Notes: generated by a model not told the origin, from the sequence alone. Counted from the first letter of the stretch, positions 6,608 to 13,757 are shown. The stretch: DNA of 13,828 bases from JAICTV01 sp035634055 (GCA_035634055.1 DASQDR010000175.1:1-13828); one strand, 5' to 3'. Translations and numbers: made by a program.

Positions 6608-6635
6608 ACTCCCCGGACCACACTGGACGGGGAGT
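6608..6635 (+). promoter_or_regulatory. Hairpin masking the Shine-Dalgarno sequence of the giant surface protein
   Basis: ACTCCCC (6608-6614) is a perfect complement of GGGGAGT (6629-6635), which contains the Shine-Dalgarno GGGGAG (6629-6634), 7 bases before the ATG at 6642. A further 3-bp stem, CCA with TGG, could close the loop. If transcribed whole, the ribosome-binding site would be hidden. A competing reading is that TAGACT (6605-6610) is a -10 box. Transcripts from it would start near 6617 and lack the left arm. Confidence 0.4.
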
Positions 6636-6641
6636 TTCCTG

Positions 6642-9600
6642 ATGAATCAAAGACGTGTTGCGGGCGGGGCGGCGGCGGTGCGCCTGGAGTCGTTGGAATC
6701 GCGCCGGTTGCTGGCGTCGGGGCAGCTCGACACGCTGTTCGACGGCGACGGCCGCGCCGAGCTGAATCGCCCCGCCGCCCTTGCCAACCAGCCGGGCGAC
6801 CTGATCGCCTTGCCCGGCGGGAAGCTGCTCGCCTCCATTGCCACGTACGACACCATCGGCTCCTACCAGGACGTCCGCACCGCACTGACGCGCTACAACG
6901 CCGACGGCTCGCCCGACCCGACCTTCGGCCCCGGCGGCGTGCGCCTCTACGACTTTGGCTGGAACACCCTCGCCCCGCGCGTCCTGCGCGAGCCCAGCGG
7001 CGCGTACCTGCTCGCCGGCGGCAGTGGCCCCAACGCCCCGGGCGGCGCGTCGGCGGTCGACGTGCGCCGCATCAACCCTGACGGCTCGGTCGATCCCGCC
7101 TTCTCCACCAAGGCGAGCGACTTCGGCACCGGCCAACTGGTTGACGTGGCGATCCAGCCGAGCGGAAAGATCCTCGTCCTGAGCATCGGGCAGCTCACCC
7201 GGCTGAACGCCGACGGCTCGCTCGACACCACGTTCGGCTCCGGCGGGTCGATCAAGTGGCTGGGCACCGGCGGGTTCAGCAACGTCCGCCCCTGGTCGGT
7301 CGCCGTCGACGCGGAGGGCCGCCCGCTCGTCGCCGGCTCCCCCACCAACTCCGACACGCGCAAGCTGTGGCAGGCCTTCCGCTACACCGTTGACGGTCAG
7401 CCCGACAACACCTTCGACGCCGACGGCGTCGCCGAGATCTTCACCCACGCGAGCCGCTCGTTCCCGCAGGACATCGCCCCCGCGAGCGACGGCGACGTGG
7501 TGCTGGTCGGCAGCTTCGGCAACGGCTTCGGCATCGCCCGCCTGACCGGCACGGGCGCGCCGGAGGCCGCCTTCAACGGCACCGGCACGGCCACGCTGGG
7601 CGCGCCCCTGGTCGACGCCACCTCAGCAACCAAGGCGCTGCCGCAACCGGACGGAACGGTGCTGGCGGTCGGCTGGTACGGCACCAACTCGGGCACCGCC
7701 TCGTTCGTTGCGCGATTCACGGGGGCGGGCGCGCCCGACAGCAGCTACGACGGCGACGGCGTGCGCACGAACATCTTCGCCACCCAGCGGACGGCGGCGG
7801 TCGCGGCCGACGCCGGCGACGGCGCGCTCGTCCTCGCCGCCGCCGCCACCCCGATCGGCAGCGGCGCGTACACCACCACCGCCGCGCGCCTTACCCCCAC
7901 CGGCACGACCGACGCCGCCTTCGGCGCCACCGCCCCCGGCGTCACCGTCACGCAGATCGTCGGGCCGGCGCCGACCCGCGCCACGAGCCTTTTCGTGATG
8001 CCCGACGGCCGCACCGTCACCGCCGGCTTCGACGCGCAGCGCTCGCAGTTCGTCGTCAGCCGCACGCTCCCCGGCGGCGCGCCGGACTTGTCCTTCGGCG
8101 GCGGCGGGACCGTCACGCTGCCCGGCAGCGCATCGTCCAGCGTCGCCCGCGTCGCCGTCGATGCCGACGGCCGCACCGTCATCGCCGGCATCGACGGAAC
8201 CTGGGAAAACAACACCGGGCTGCACTCCGACTGGGTCGTCTTCCGCCTGAGCCCCAACGGCACGCCCGATGGCACCTTCGGGGCCGGCGGGCGCGCGGCG
8301 TTTGATTTCGGAAAGCTCGACCTCATCCGCGACCTGCACCTGCTCCCCGACGGTCGCATGATCCTTCAGGCCTACGACGGCCAGCACGCGCTGGTGCGCC
8401 TCACCGCCGCCGGTGGCATCGACGCGACGTTCGCCGACCAGGGTTACGCCTACCTCCCCGGCGGCACGTCCGACGGGTTTGACGTGCTGCCCGACGGCCG
8501 CTTCGTCGCCGTCGGCGCCTGGGGGATGGTCAGCCCTTCCGGCTCCACCGAGGACGCCAGGGTCGCGCTGCTCAGCGCGGCCGGCGACGTGCTGAAGGAA
8601 GCGACCATCCCGCTCGGCAAGGCGATGGGCCGCTTCCAGGACGTCCGCGTCGGGCCCGGCGGGCAGGGGATCTACGCGCTGGGCTTCCGCCGGGCCAGCG
8701 GCAACAGCTCGCTCGAGGATTGGGTCGTCGCCAAGCTCAATCCGGAAACGCTCGCGCTCGACGGCAGCTTTGGCGCCGGCGGGATCGCCAGCGGGCCGCT
8801 GACGCGCGGATCGAACTTCCGATCCTGGTCAATCCTGCCCGACGGCGGCGTGGTCGTCGCCCAGCAGGGGCCGGACGACCTCTTCGGCCGCTCGTCAACA
8901 CTGTCGCTGCTGCGGCTCACGCCAGGCGGCCTGCGCGACGAATCGTTCGGCCCCAACGGGCTGGTCGCGGTCGACCTCCGCAAGGGGGCCGACGACGTTT
9001 TCGACCTGGCCCTGAGCCCCCGGGGATCCTACGTGCTGCTCGGCAGCGGCGATGGCCGCACGATCGTCGCCCGCGTGCTCGACGGCCGGGAGCGCGGCTC
9101 CATCTCCGGCACGATCTTCAACGACGCCGACCGCGACGGCGCTCGCGACACCGGCGAAGCACCCCTGGGCGGGCGCACCGTGTTCCTCGATCTCGACCAG
9201 GACGGCGCGCTCGACACGGGCGAGCCGACGCAGGTGACGGCGGCGACGGGGATGTTCGGCTTCGGCCAACTGCTCGACGGCACGTACGTCGTCCGCCAGG
9301 TCCTGCCGGCCGGTTGGTCTCAGACCGCACCCGCCCCCGCCGGCAGCGGGCACGTGATCGCGCTGCGCCCTGGCGAGGACGCGGGCGGGCTCCAGTTCGG
9401 CGCCGCCGCGCCGCTGTCCCCGGGCCAGACGCCCTTCCTCGGCAAGCCCTTCGTCGTCGGCAACGGCGCGACCACGATCCAGGCGGAAGACTTCGACAAC
9501 GGCGGGCACGGCGTCGCGTACCACGATCTCGACTCGGCCAACAACGGCGGCAAGTACCGCGCCACCGGCGTGGACATCGGCGCCACCACCGACGCCGGCG

Positions 9601-10997
9601 GCGGGTTCAACCTCGGGTTCGTCAAGACCGGCGAGTGGCTCGAGTACACCATCGACGTGGGGGCGGACGGGCTGTACCAGCTCGACGCCCGCGTCGCCGC
9701 CGCCAGCAGCAACGGCAAGTTCCACGTCGAGATCGACGGCGTCAACAAGACCGGCGCGCTCACGGTGCCCAACACCAACGGCTGGCAGAACTGGACGACG
9801 GTCAGCAAGGCCGGCGTCAGCCTCGACAAGGGGCTTCACGTCCTGCGGCTGTTCATGGACGCGGCCGGCACGAGCGGCTCGGTGGGCAACTTCAACTGGC
9901 TGAAGCTGACGCCGAACAACAGCCCGCCGCCGCCCCCGCCGCCCCCGCCTCCGCCCGGCGGCCAGCAGCCTTACACCGGGGCGCCGATGCCGATCTTTGC
10001 CAGCGCCCCTGCGACGCTCCAGGCGGAGGACTTCGACAAGGGCGGGCAGGGCGTCGCCTACAGCGACGTCGAGAGCGCCAACCTCGGCGGGAAGTACCGC
10101 ACCGGCGAGGGCGTCGACATCCAGTCCACCACCGACGCCGGCGGCGGGTTCAACGTCGCCCACGTCAAGGCGGGCGAGTGGCTGGAGTACACGGTGAACG
10201 TCGGGCAGGCGGGCACGTACGATTTCGGCTTCCGCGTCGCCTCTACCGGCAGCAACGGCAAGTTCCACCTCGACGTGGACGGCGCCAACGTCACCGGCGC
10301 GATGACGGTCCCCAACACCGGCGGGTTCCAGGCGTTCCAGACCGTCAGCAAGACCGGCGTCAGCCTGTCGGCGGGCACGCACGTGCTGCGGCTGGCGTTC
10401 GACACCGCCGGGAGCAACGGCTCGGTCGGCAACTTCAACTGGATCAGGGTCACCCCCAGCGGCGTCGTGGAACCGCCGCCGCCGACCGGCACGACGCAGA
10501 CGCTGACCACCACCCGTTCGACCTACGCCGTGAACGGCGGCTCGGCCGACACCAACTTCGGCATCTCGTCGCAGTTGCTCGTGAAGACCTCGCCCAACAG
10601 CGGCTTCACCCGCGAGAGCTTCATCCACTTCGACCTGTCCACCGTGACCACCGTCTCGGCGGCGAAGCTGCGGCTGTACGGGAAGCTCTCCGACACCACG
10701 GTGGCGAGCGTCGCGTTCGCGATTCACAGTGCGGGCGACGCCGCTTGGGACGAGAACACGCTGACGTGGAACGATCGCCCGACGGCGACCACGCCGGTGA
10801 AGGAATTCACCGTCACCGGCACGACCGCCAAGGCGTACGAGATCGACCTGACGCTGTTCCTCCAGGGAGAGAAGGCAGCCGGGCGCAAGAGCGTGACGCT
10901 GGTGCTCAAGGGCACCACGTCAGCGACGGGCCCGTACGGCAACTTCAACTCCGACGATGCTGCCGGCAATCGACCGCAGTTGATCGTGACGGCGTAA
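6642..10997 (+). CDS. Giant cysteine-free surface protein: delta-60 repeats, SdrD-B, two CBM6, DNRLRE
   Basis: 1451-residue protein, probably exported and polysaccharide-binding. The N-terminus carries the LEPR-XLL-type planctomycete motif LESLESRRLLAS (15-26) and no classical hydrophobic signal peptide. Residues 29-775 hold 13 delta-60-like repeats, each ending in a form of LDxTFGxGG (for example PDPTFGPGG, LDTTFGSGG, PDGTFGAGG), likely propeller blades. An SdrD B-like domain (819-925) has the calcium-loop-like pattern NDADRDGARDTGE. Two CBM6-like domains (944-1091 and 1124-1272) share TTDAGGGFN and GEWLEYT and are joined by an 11-proline linker. A DNRLRE/CBM96-like domain (about 1285-1451) ends the protein; it contains WDENTLTWNDRP. 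I found no cysteine and no PEP-CTERM or other C-terminal anchor. GGGGAG at 6629-6634 supports the start. It may be an adhesin or matrix protein; the exact target is unknown. Confidence 0.88.
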   Translation: MNQRRVAGGAAAVRLESLESRRLLASGQLDTLFDGDGRAELNRPAALANQPGDLIALPGGKLLASIATYDTIGSYQDVRTALTRYNADGSPDPTFGPGGVRLYDFGWNTLAPRVLREPSGAYLLAGGSGPNAPGGASAVDVRRINPDGSVDPAFSTKASDFGTGQLVDVAIQPSGKILVLSIGQLTRLNADGSLDTTFGSGGSIKWLGTGGFSNVRPWSVAVDAEGRPLVAGSPTNSDTRKLWQAFRYTVDGQPDNTFDADGVAEIFTHASRSFPQDIAPASDGDVVLVGSFGNGFGIARLTGTGAPEAAFNGTGTATLGAPLVDATSATKALPQPDGTVLAVGWYGTNSGTASFVARFTGAGAPDSSYDGDGVRTNIFATQRTAAVAADAGDGALVLAAAATPIGSGAYTTTAARLTPTGTTDAAFGATAPGVTVTQIVGPAPTRATSLFVMPDGRTVTAGFDAQRSQFVVSRTLPGGAPDLSFGGGGTVTLPGSASSSVARVAVDADGRTVIAGIDGTWENNTGLHSDWVVFRLSPNGTPDGTFGAGGRAAFDFGKLDLIRDLHLLPDGRMILQAYDGQHALVRLTAAGGIDATFADQGYAYLPGGTSDGFDVLPDGRFVAVGAWGMVSPSGSTEDARVALLSAAGDVLKEATIPLGKAMGRFQDVRVGPGGQGIYALGFRRASGNSSLEDWVVAKLNPETLALDGSFGAGGIASGPLTRGSNFRSWSILPDGGVVVAQQGPDDLFGRSSTLSLLRLTPGGLRDESFGPNGLVAVDLRKGADDVFDLALSPRGSYVLLGSGDGRTIVARVLDGRERGSISGTIFNDADRDGARDTGEAPLGGRTVFLDLDQDGALDTGEPTQVTAATGMFGFGQLLDGTYVVRQVLPAGWSQTAPAPAGSGHVIALRPGEDAGGLQFGAAAPLSPGQTPFLGKPFVVGNGATTIQAEDFDNGGHGVAYHDLDSANNGGKYRATGVDIGATTDAGGGFNLGFVKTGEWLEYTIDVGADGLYQLDARVAAASSNGKFHVEIDGVNKTGALTVPNTNGWQNWTTVSKAGVSLDKGLHVLRLFMDAAGTSGSVGNFNWLKLTPNNSPPPPPPPPPPPGGQQPYTGAPMPIFASAPATLQAEDFDKGGQGVAYSDVESANLGGKYRTGEGVDIQSTTDAGGGFNVAHVKAGEWLEYTVNVGQAGTYDFGFRVASTGSNGKFHLDVDGANVTGAMTVPNTGGFQAFQTVSKTGVSLSAGTHVLRLAFDTAGSNGSVGNFNWIRVTPSGVVEPPPPTGTTQTLTTTRSTYAVNGGSADTNFGISSQLLVKTSPNSGFTRESFIHFDLSTVTTVSAAKLRLYGKLSDTTVASVAFAIHSAGDAAWDENTLTWNDRPTATTPVKEFTVTGTTAKAYEIDLTLFLQGEKAAGRKSVTLVLKGTTSATGPYGNFNSDDAAGNRPQLIVTA
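9471..10460 (+). repeat. Duplicated CBM6 module inside the giant protein gene
   Basis: Two copies of one domain begin at 9471 and 10011. They are still alike at DNA level: 9583-9611 and 10126-10154 are identical over 29 bases, and long flanking stretches match closely. The proline linker (DNA rich in CCG and CCC, about 9923-9957) lies between them. This indicates an internal duplication recent enough that synonymous sites have not been scrambled, or ongoing conversion between copies. Confidence 0.75.
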
Positions 10998-11116
10998 GGG
11001 CGCCGTCTGCGCTCGCCGCACAGGAACGGACTGCGGGCGTAGGCCAGCGGCTGCGAGGCCAAGGCCAGCGCGGGAAGCACTCCCGACGCGTCGGAGCCGG
11101 GCGCGCCCCGACCGGG
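10998..11116. other. Convergent spacer between the giant protein gene and the small minus-strand gene
   Basis: It contains a hairpin CGGGA (11071-11075) with TCCCG (11081-11085) and an overlapping perfect 12-base palindrome, CCGACGCGTCGG (11083-11094). Neither has a T-run, so termination is not clear in either direction. AGGCCAGCG occurs at 11041 and, within AAGGCCAGCG, again near 11062. No gene is evident. Confidence 0.4.
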
Positions 11117-11383
11117 CTACGCCGGCGCGTGCTCGCGGAACCGGCGCTGGCGGTCCGCCTTCGGCTTGGGCGGCTCGAAGGAAAATGCCTGGAAGCGCTT
11201 GGACAACCCGTCGTCGGCGAACGTTCCGGTCTCCACCCACTGGTGGTCGGCCAGCCCGCGCTTGCGGTATCCCTCGATCGGGACCACGCGCCGCTTGCCG
11301 CTGCGCGAGACCTGGTAGGAGAACCCCGCGAACGCCCGCACCTGCCGCCAACCGCCAATCAAGTCGAACAACGACCCAATCAT
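11117..11383 (-). CDS. Small basic hypothetical protein (88 residues)
   Basis: I do not recognise the family. The protein starts MIGSLFDLIGGWRQ and ends RFREHAPA. It has an amphipathic N-terminal stretch (1-20), a central basic part (SRSGKRRVVPIEGYRKRG) with aromatic residues, and a charged, proline-containing tail (PPKPKADRQRRFREH). It has no cysteine and no membrane helix. On its own strand GGAGG ends 6 bases before the ATG (complement of 11390-11394), an excellent ribosome-binding site that fixes this start over an upstream in-frame ATG at 11452. It converges on the giant protein gene and diverges from DUF502. The composition is balanced, unlike the arginine-rich shadow frames over the same bases. 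The strong Shine-Dalgarno sequence and protein-like composition make it likely real. Confidence 0.62.
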   Translation of the reverse strand: MIGSLFDLIGGWRQVRAFAGFSYQVSRSGKRRVVPIEGYRKRGLADHQWVETGTFADDGLSKRFQAFSFEPPKPKADRQRRFREHAPA

Positions 11384-11396
11384 GTCTTCCCTCCGC

Positions 11397-11412
11397 GCGG
11401 GGCTAAGCCCGC
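11397..11412 (-). other. Hairpin just upstream of the small gene's Shine-Dalgarno sequence
   Basis: On the minus strand GCGGGC and GCCCCGC pair around TTA, with one bulged G. The stem ends 2 bases before the GGAGG of the 88-residue gene. It may affect access to the ribosome-binding site. The spacing is seen; the role is a guess. Confidence 0.3.
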
Positions 11413-11425
11413 ACGAGGAAGACGT

Positions 11426-11452
11426 ACGATACATTCCCGCCACCTGCGCCAA
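11426..11452 (-). promoter_or_regulatory. Possible promoter of the small minus-strand gene
   Basis: Read on the minus strand, TATCGT (complement of 11426-11431) could be a -10 box and TTGGCG (complement of 11447-11452) a -35 box, with a short 15-base spacer. The region is AT-richer than its surroundings. Transcription would start about 35 bases before the ATG at 11383. Confidence 0.25.
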
Positions 11453-11637
11453 ATCGCGCCGCCGGCGCGCGAGGCGGTGCGGTTATCGGACGCAGGGACG
11501 GATCCGCTCGATCACACCCCCCCCGCCCGCGCCGCCGCGGCAGGCCGACCCTTCCGGTAAGAGCGGGCCCGCGCGACATAACCGACGACCCGATGCGGTT
11601 CCGCAGCAAAGGCGTCCCGGCCAAGAGCGCTCAGCGC

Positions 11638-11666
11638 GAGACAACCGGCCCTCGGCCGCGCACAAT
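11638..11666 (+). promoter_or_regulatory. Promoter of the DUF502 gene, likely leaderless
   Basis: GAGACA (11638-11643, four of six -35 bases) and CACAAT (11661-11666, five of six -10 bases) are separated by exactly 17 bases. The -10 box ends 9 bases before the ATG at 11676, the same spacing as at the VWA gene, and no Shine-Dalgarno sequence lies between. The mRNA would start within a few bases of the start codon. Confidence 0.5.
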
Positions 11667-11675
11667 CTCGCCACC

Positions 11676-12281
11676 ATGTCGCCTGCCCAGAAGCACCTGC
11701 GCAACACCTTCCTCGCCGGCATCTTCGCGGCCATCCCGTTGGCGGTTACCGTTTTCGTGATCGTCTACGTCGAGCGCGTCACCCGCGAGCCGGTGGCGAA
11801 GCTGACGAGGGTGAACATTCCCTTCGTCGGCGTGCTGCTCGCTGTCGCCTTGATCTACCTGATCGGCCTGGGCGTCAGCAGCCTGGTGGGCAAGTGGCTG
11901 CTCGGGCTGGTGGACAAGCTGCTGCTGCGCGTGCCGGTGCTGAAGGAGCTGTACCAGGCGTGGAAGCACGTCTCGCTCACGCCGGGCGGGAAGGAGGGGA
12001 TCTACGCCAAGGTCTGCCTGATCCCCGGCGACGGCGCGGCCGACGCGCATTTGCTCGGCTTCACCAGCGGCGATCCCCTCCCGGGCGACGGGGCGACGCT
12101 GGCGGTCTTCGTGCCGAATGTCCCCAACCCCGTCGTCGGCCGAATCTACTTCGTCCGCCGAGAGCGCTGCCAGATCCTGGACACGACCGTCGAGGAAGCC
12201 TTCAAGCTGATCCTCTCCAGCGGCAACTACGCGCCCGAACAACTGCGCATCGCGCGGGGGCAGCCGGTCGCGGTCGGTTGA
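11676..12281 (+). CDS. DUF502 family inner-membrane protein
   Basis: 201-residue integral membrane protein of unknown function, the usual length for DUF502. It has two hydrophobic segments: about 11-32 (TFLAGIFAAIPLAVTVFVIV) and about 48-75 (IPFVGVLLAVALIYLIGLGV). These are followed by the family-typical stretch VDKLLLRVPVLKELYQAWK and a soluble domain with VFVPNVPNPVVGRIYFV. The ATG at 11676 gives the standard N-terminus MSPAQKHLRNTFLAGIF. The longer open frame upstream is arginine-rich shadow. Some family members occur near envelope genes, but no function is established that I can name. It is divergent from the small minus-strand gene and followed by a fold-back repeat. Confidence 0.88.
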   Translation: MSPAQKHLRNTFLAGIFAAIPLAVTVFVIVYVERVTREPVAKLTRVNIPFVGVLLAVALIYLIGLGVSSLVGKWLLGLVDKLLLRVPVLKELYQAWKHVSLTPGGKEGIYAKVCLIPGDGAADAHLLGFTSGDPLPGDGATLAVFVPNVPNPVVGRIYFVRRERCQILDTTVEEAFKLILSSGNYAPEQLRIARGQPVAVG

Positions 12282-12291
12282 AGAAGAACGA

Positions 12292-12440
12292 GCCACCGAT
12301 GGGGCACCGATGCACACCGATGGGGAAAAGATGAAGGCGGAAGGGTGAAGGATAAAGCAGAACCAAGTTGCTCCTTCCTCTTCCTCCTTCCGCCTTCATC
12401 CTTGTCTTCCATCGGTGTTCATCGGTGCCCCATCGGCGGC
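12292..12440. repeat. Fold-back (MITE-like) inverted repeat of about 150 bp
   Basis: The left arm (12292-12350) and right arm (12373-12440) are imperfect inverted copies around a short centre of about 20 bases. The left arm has three CACCGATG units (12294, 12305, 12315). The right arm has the reverse, CATCGGTG, at 12410 and 12420, and CATCGGCG at 12431. Each arm then has GATGAAGGCGGAAGG or its complement, so the whole can fold into one long hairpin. It is purine/pyrimidine-biased and less GC-rich than its neighbours. It starts 11 bases after the DUF502 stop and could end transcription in both directions. Short dispersed repeats with this CACCGATG period occur in planctomycete-like genomes, from memory; no transposase is present. 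Confidence 0.75.
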
Positions 12441-12477
12441 TAAATGATTCCCCATTCCCGCGCGCCCGCCCCGCGCG

Positions 12478-12483
12478 TAGGTT
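12478..12483 (+). promoter_or_regulatory. Possible -10 element of the MBL gene
   Basis: TAGGTT fits the TAnnnT form of a -10 box and ends 7 bases before the ATG at 12491. GGAG lies directly against the ATG (12487-12490), too close to act as a normal Shine-Dalgarno sequence. This again suggests a leaderless or near-leaderless mRNA. The -35 region is not convincing. Confidence 0.3.
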
Positions 12484-12490
12484 CGCGGAG

Positions 12491-13483
12491 ATGAGTACCG
12501 CTTCCCTGCCGCAGTCGCAGACGCAGTCGCCGAGCTACCCGCGCAACGACGGGCTCGACCCGGTCACGCGCGACATCGCCCGGCTCAAGACGTGGATCGT
12601 CAACCTGTTCTATGTCGGGGATCCTGCCAACGGGCCGAACGATTGGGTGCTGGTGGACGCCGGGATGCCGACCTGGGCGGGCTCCATTATCCGCCATGCC
12701 GAGCGGCGGTTCGGGCGCGGCGCCAAGCCGCGGGCGATCGTGCTCACGCACGGCCACTTCGACCACGTCGGGCCGCTCAAGCAACTGCTGCGGCGGTGGG
12801 ACGTGCCGGTCTACGCGCACGAGCTGGAGCTGCCCTACATCACCGGGCAGAGCGCCTACCCGCCGCCGGACCCGACGGTGGGCGGCGGAATGATGGCGCG
12901 CACGTCGTTCCTGCTGCCGCGCGGGCCTTTCGACTTCCGCCCGAAGGTGATGCCGCTGCCGAGCGACGGGAGCATCCCGCACCTGCCCGGCTGGCGGTGG
13001 ATCCACACGCCAGGGCACACGCCCGGGCACGTGTCGCTGTTCCGCGAGAGCGACCGCGCGCTGATCGCCGGCGACGCGTTCGTCACCACCGAGCAGGAAG
13101 CGCTGATGTCGCCGCTGATGGACGAGGAGGTGATGCACGGCCCGCCGATGTACTTCACGCAGGACTGGTCGGCGGCGCGTCAGTCGGTGCAGAAGTTGGC
13201 GGGCCTCGACCCGTTCATTGCCGCCACCGGCCACGGCCCGCCCATGTTCGGCAAGCGGCTGCTCCAGGCGCTGAGCTGGCTGGCGGACGACTTCGATCGC
13301 GCCGCCCTGCCGCACCAGGGCCGCTACGTTCGCCAGGCCGTCGTCGCCGACCAGCGCGGGACTCAATTCGTCCCGCCGCCGGTGTACGACGCGAAGCAGG
13401 CGCTGCTCGTCGCGGGCATGGTCGCCGGCGCCGCGGCGCTGGCGTCGTACGCCCTGCGCCCGACCCGGCGGAAGCGGCACTAA
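12491..13483 (+). CDS. Metallo-beta-lactamase-fold hydrolase with C-terminal membrane anchor
   Basis: 330-residue MBL-fold enzyme, similar in layout to glyoxalase II-like hydrolases. The metal-binding motifs are complete: THGHFDHVG (His87, His89, Asp91, His92), HTPGHTPGH (172-180, with His176 the likely ligand), Asp195 in AGDAF and His248 in ATGHGPP. Substrate cannot be told from sequence. After the enzyme domain, a proline-containing linker (FVPPPVYDAKQ) leads to a hydrophobic helix at about 303-322 (ALLVAGMVAGAAALASYALR) and the basic end PTRRKRH, which looks like a tail anchor with the enzyme in the cytoplasm. The ATG at 12491 is chosen because the open frame upstream runs into the fold-back repeat. 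It follows DUF502 but is separated from it by that repeat, so a shared operon is doubtful. Confidence 0.88.
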   Translation: MSTASLPQSQTQSPSYPRNDGLDPVTRDIARLKTWIVNLFYVGDPANGPNDWVLVDAGMPTWAGSIIRHAERRFGRGAKPRAIVLTHGHFDHVGPLKQLLRRWDVPVYAHELELPYITGQSAYPPPDPTVGGGMMARTSFLLPRGPFDFRPKVMPLPSDGSIPHLPGWRWIHTPGHTPGHVSLFRESDRALIAGDAFVTTEQEALMSPLMDEEVMHGPPMYFTQDWSAARQSVQKLAGLDPFIAATGHGPPMFGKRLLQALSWLADDFDRAALPHQGRYVRQAVVADQRGTQFVPPPVYDAKQALLVAGMVAGAAALASYALRPTRRKRH

Positions 13484-13544
13484 GGCCAAACCGTCCCGCG
13501 AGGCGAGCATGTAAGCAGCGCGAGCGACGGCCGCCGTCCAAGAC

Positions 13545-13757
13545 GTGGCTTGCGCGCCCCGCCCAAGCGCCCGCGGCGGCCAGCCGCTGCACCCCGTGGC
13601 TTGGTCGTCCCACCCGAGCGCCTGCGGCGGCCAGCCGTTGTTTGATCCCCTCCGCTGCGGCGGCAAGCGCTCGGGCGAGACGCTCAAGCCACGGCAGGAA
13701 GGTCGTCCTACCTGTGGCATGGGCGCCCCGCCCATGCAGCCGCGGCGGCCAGCCGCT
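13545..13757. repeat. Four copies of a roughly 45-bp palindromic intergenic repeat
   Basis: Direct copies lie at 13545-13590, 13596-13640 and 13714-13757; an inverted copy is at 13652-13694. The shared pattern is GTGGCTTGGGCG, a C-rich centre, GCCCAAGC, then GCGGCGGCCAGCCG. In the third direct copy GCATGGGC and GCCCATGC form a perfect 8-bp stem, and the other copies pair with one or two mismatches. The second half, GCGGC with GCCGC around GGCCA, makes a smaller hairpin. Different bases at paired positions in different copies suggest the stem is being kept. It fills most of the gap between the MBL gene and the window end. No gene lies in 13484-13783. Confidence 0.7.

Noticed and set aside
8895..10727. 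Minus-strand open frame of 610 codons
   Set aside because: It lies antisense to the SdrD-B and CBM6 domains, has the usual shadow composition, and has no credible start signal.
8720..11560. Plus-strand open frame of 946 codons
   Set aside because: Almost entirely Arg, Ala, Gly and Pro. It is the shifted frame of the giant protein gene, kept open by GC bias, and shows no domain or ribosome-binding site.
12440..13735. Minus-strand open frame of 431 codons over the MBL gene
   Set aside because: Its first part runs through the palindromic repeat cluster and the rest is antisense to a complete metallo-beta-lactamase fold.
13545..13757. A CRISPR array
   Set aside because: The repeats vary in sequence, one is inverted, spacing is irregular and no unique equal-length spacers or cas genes are present.
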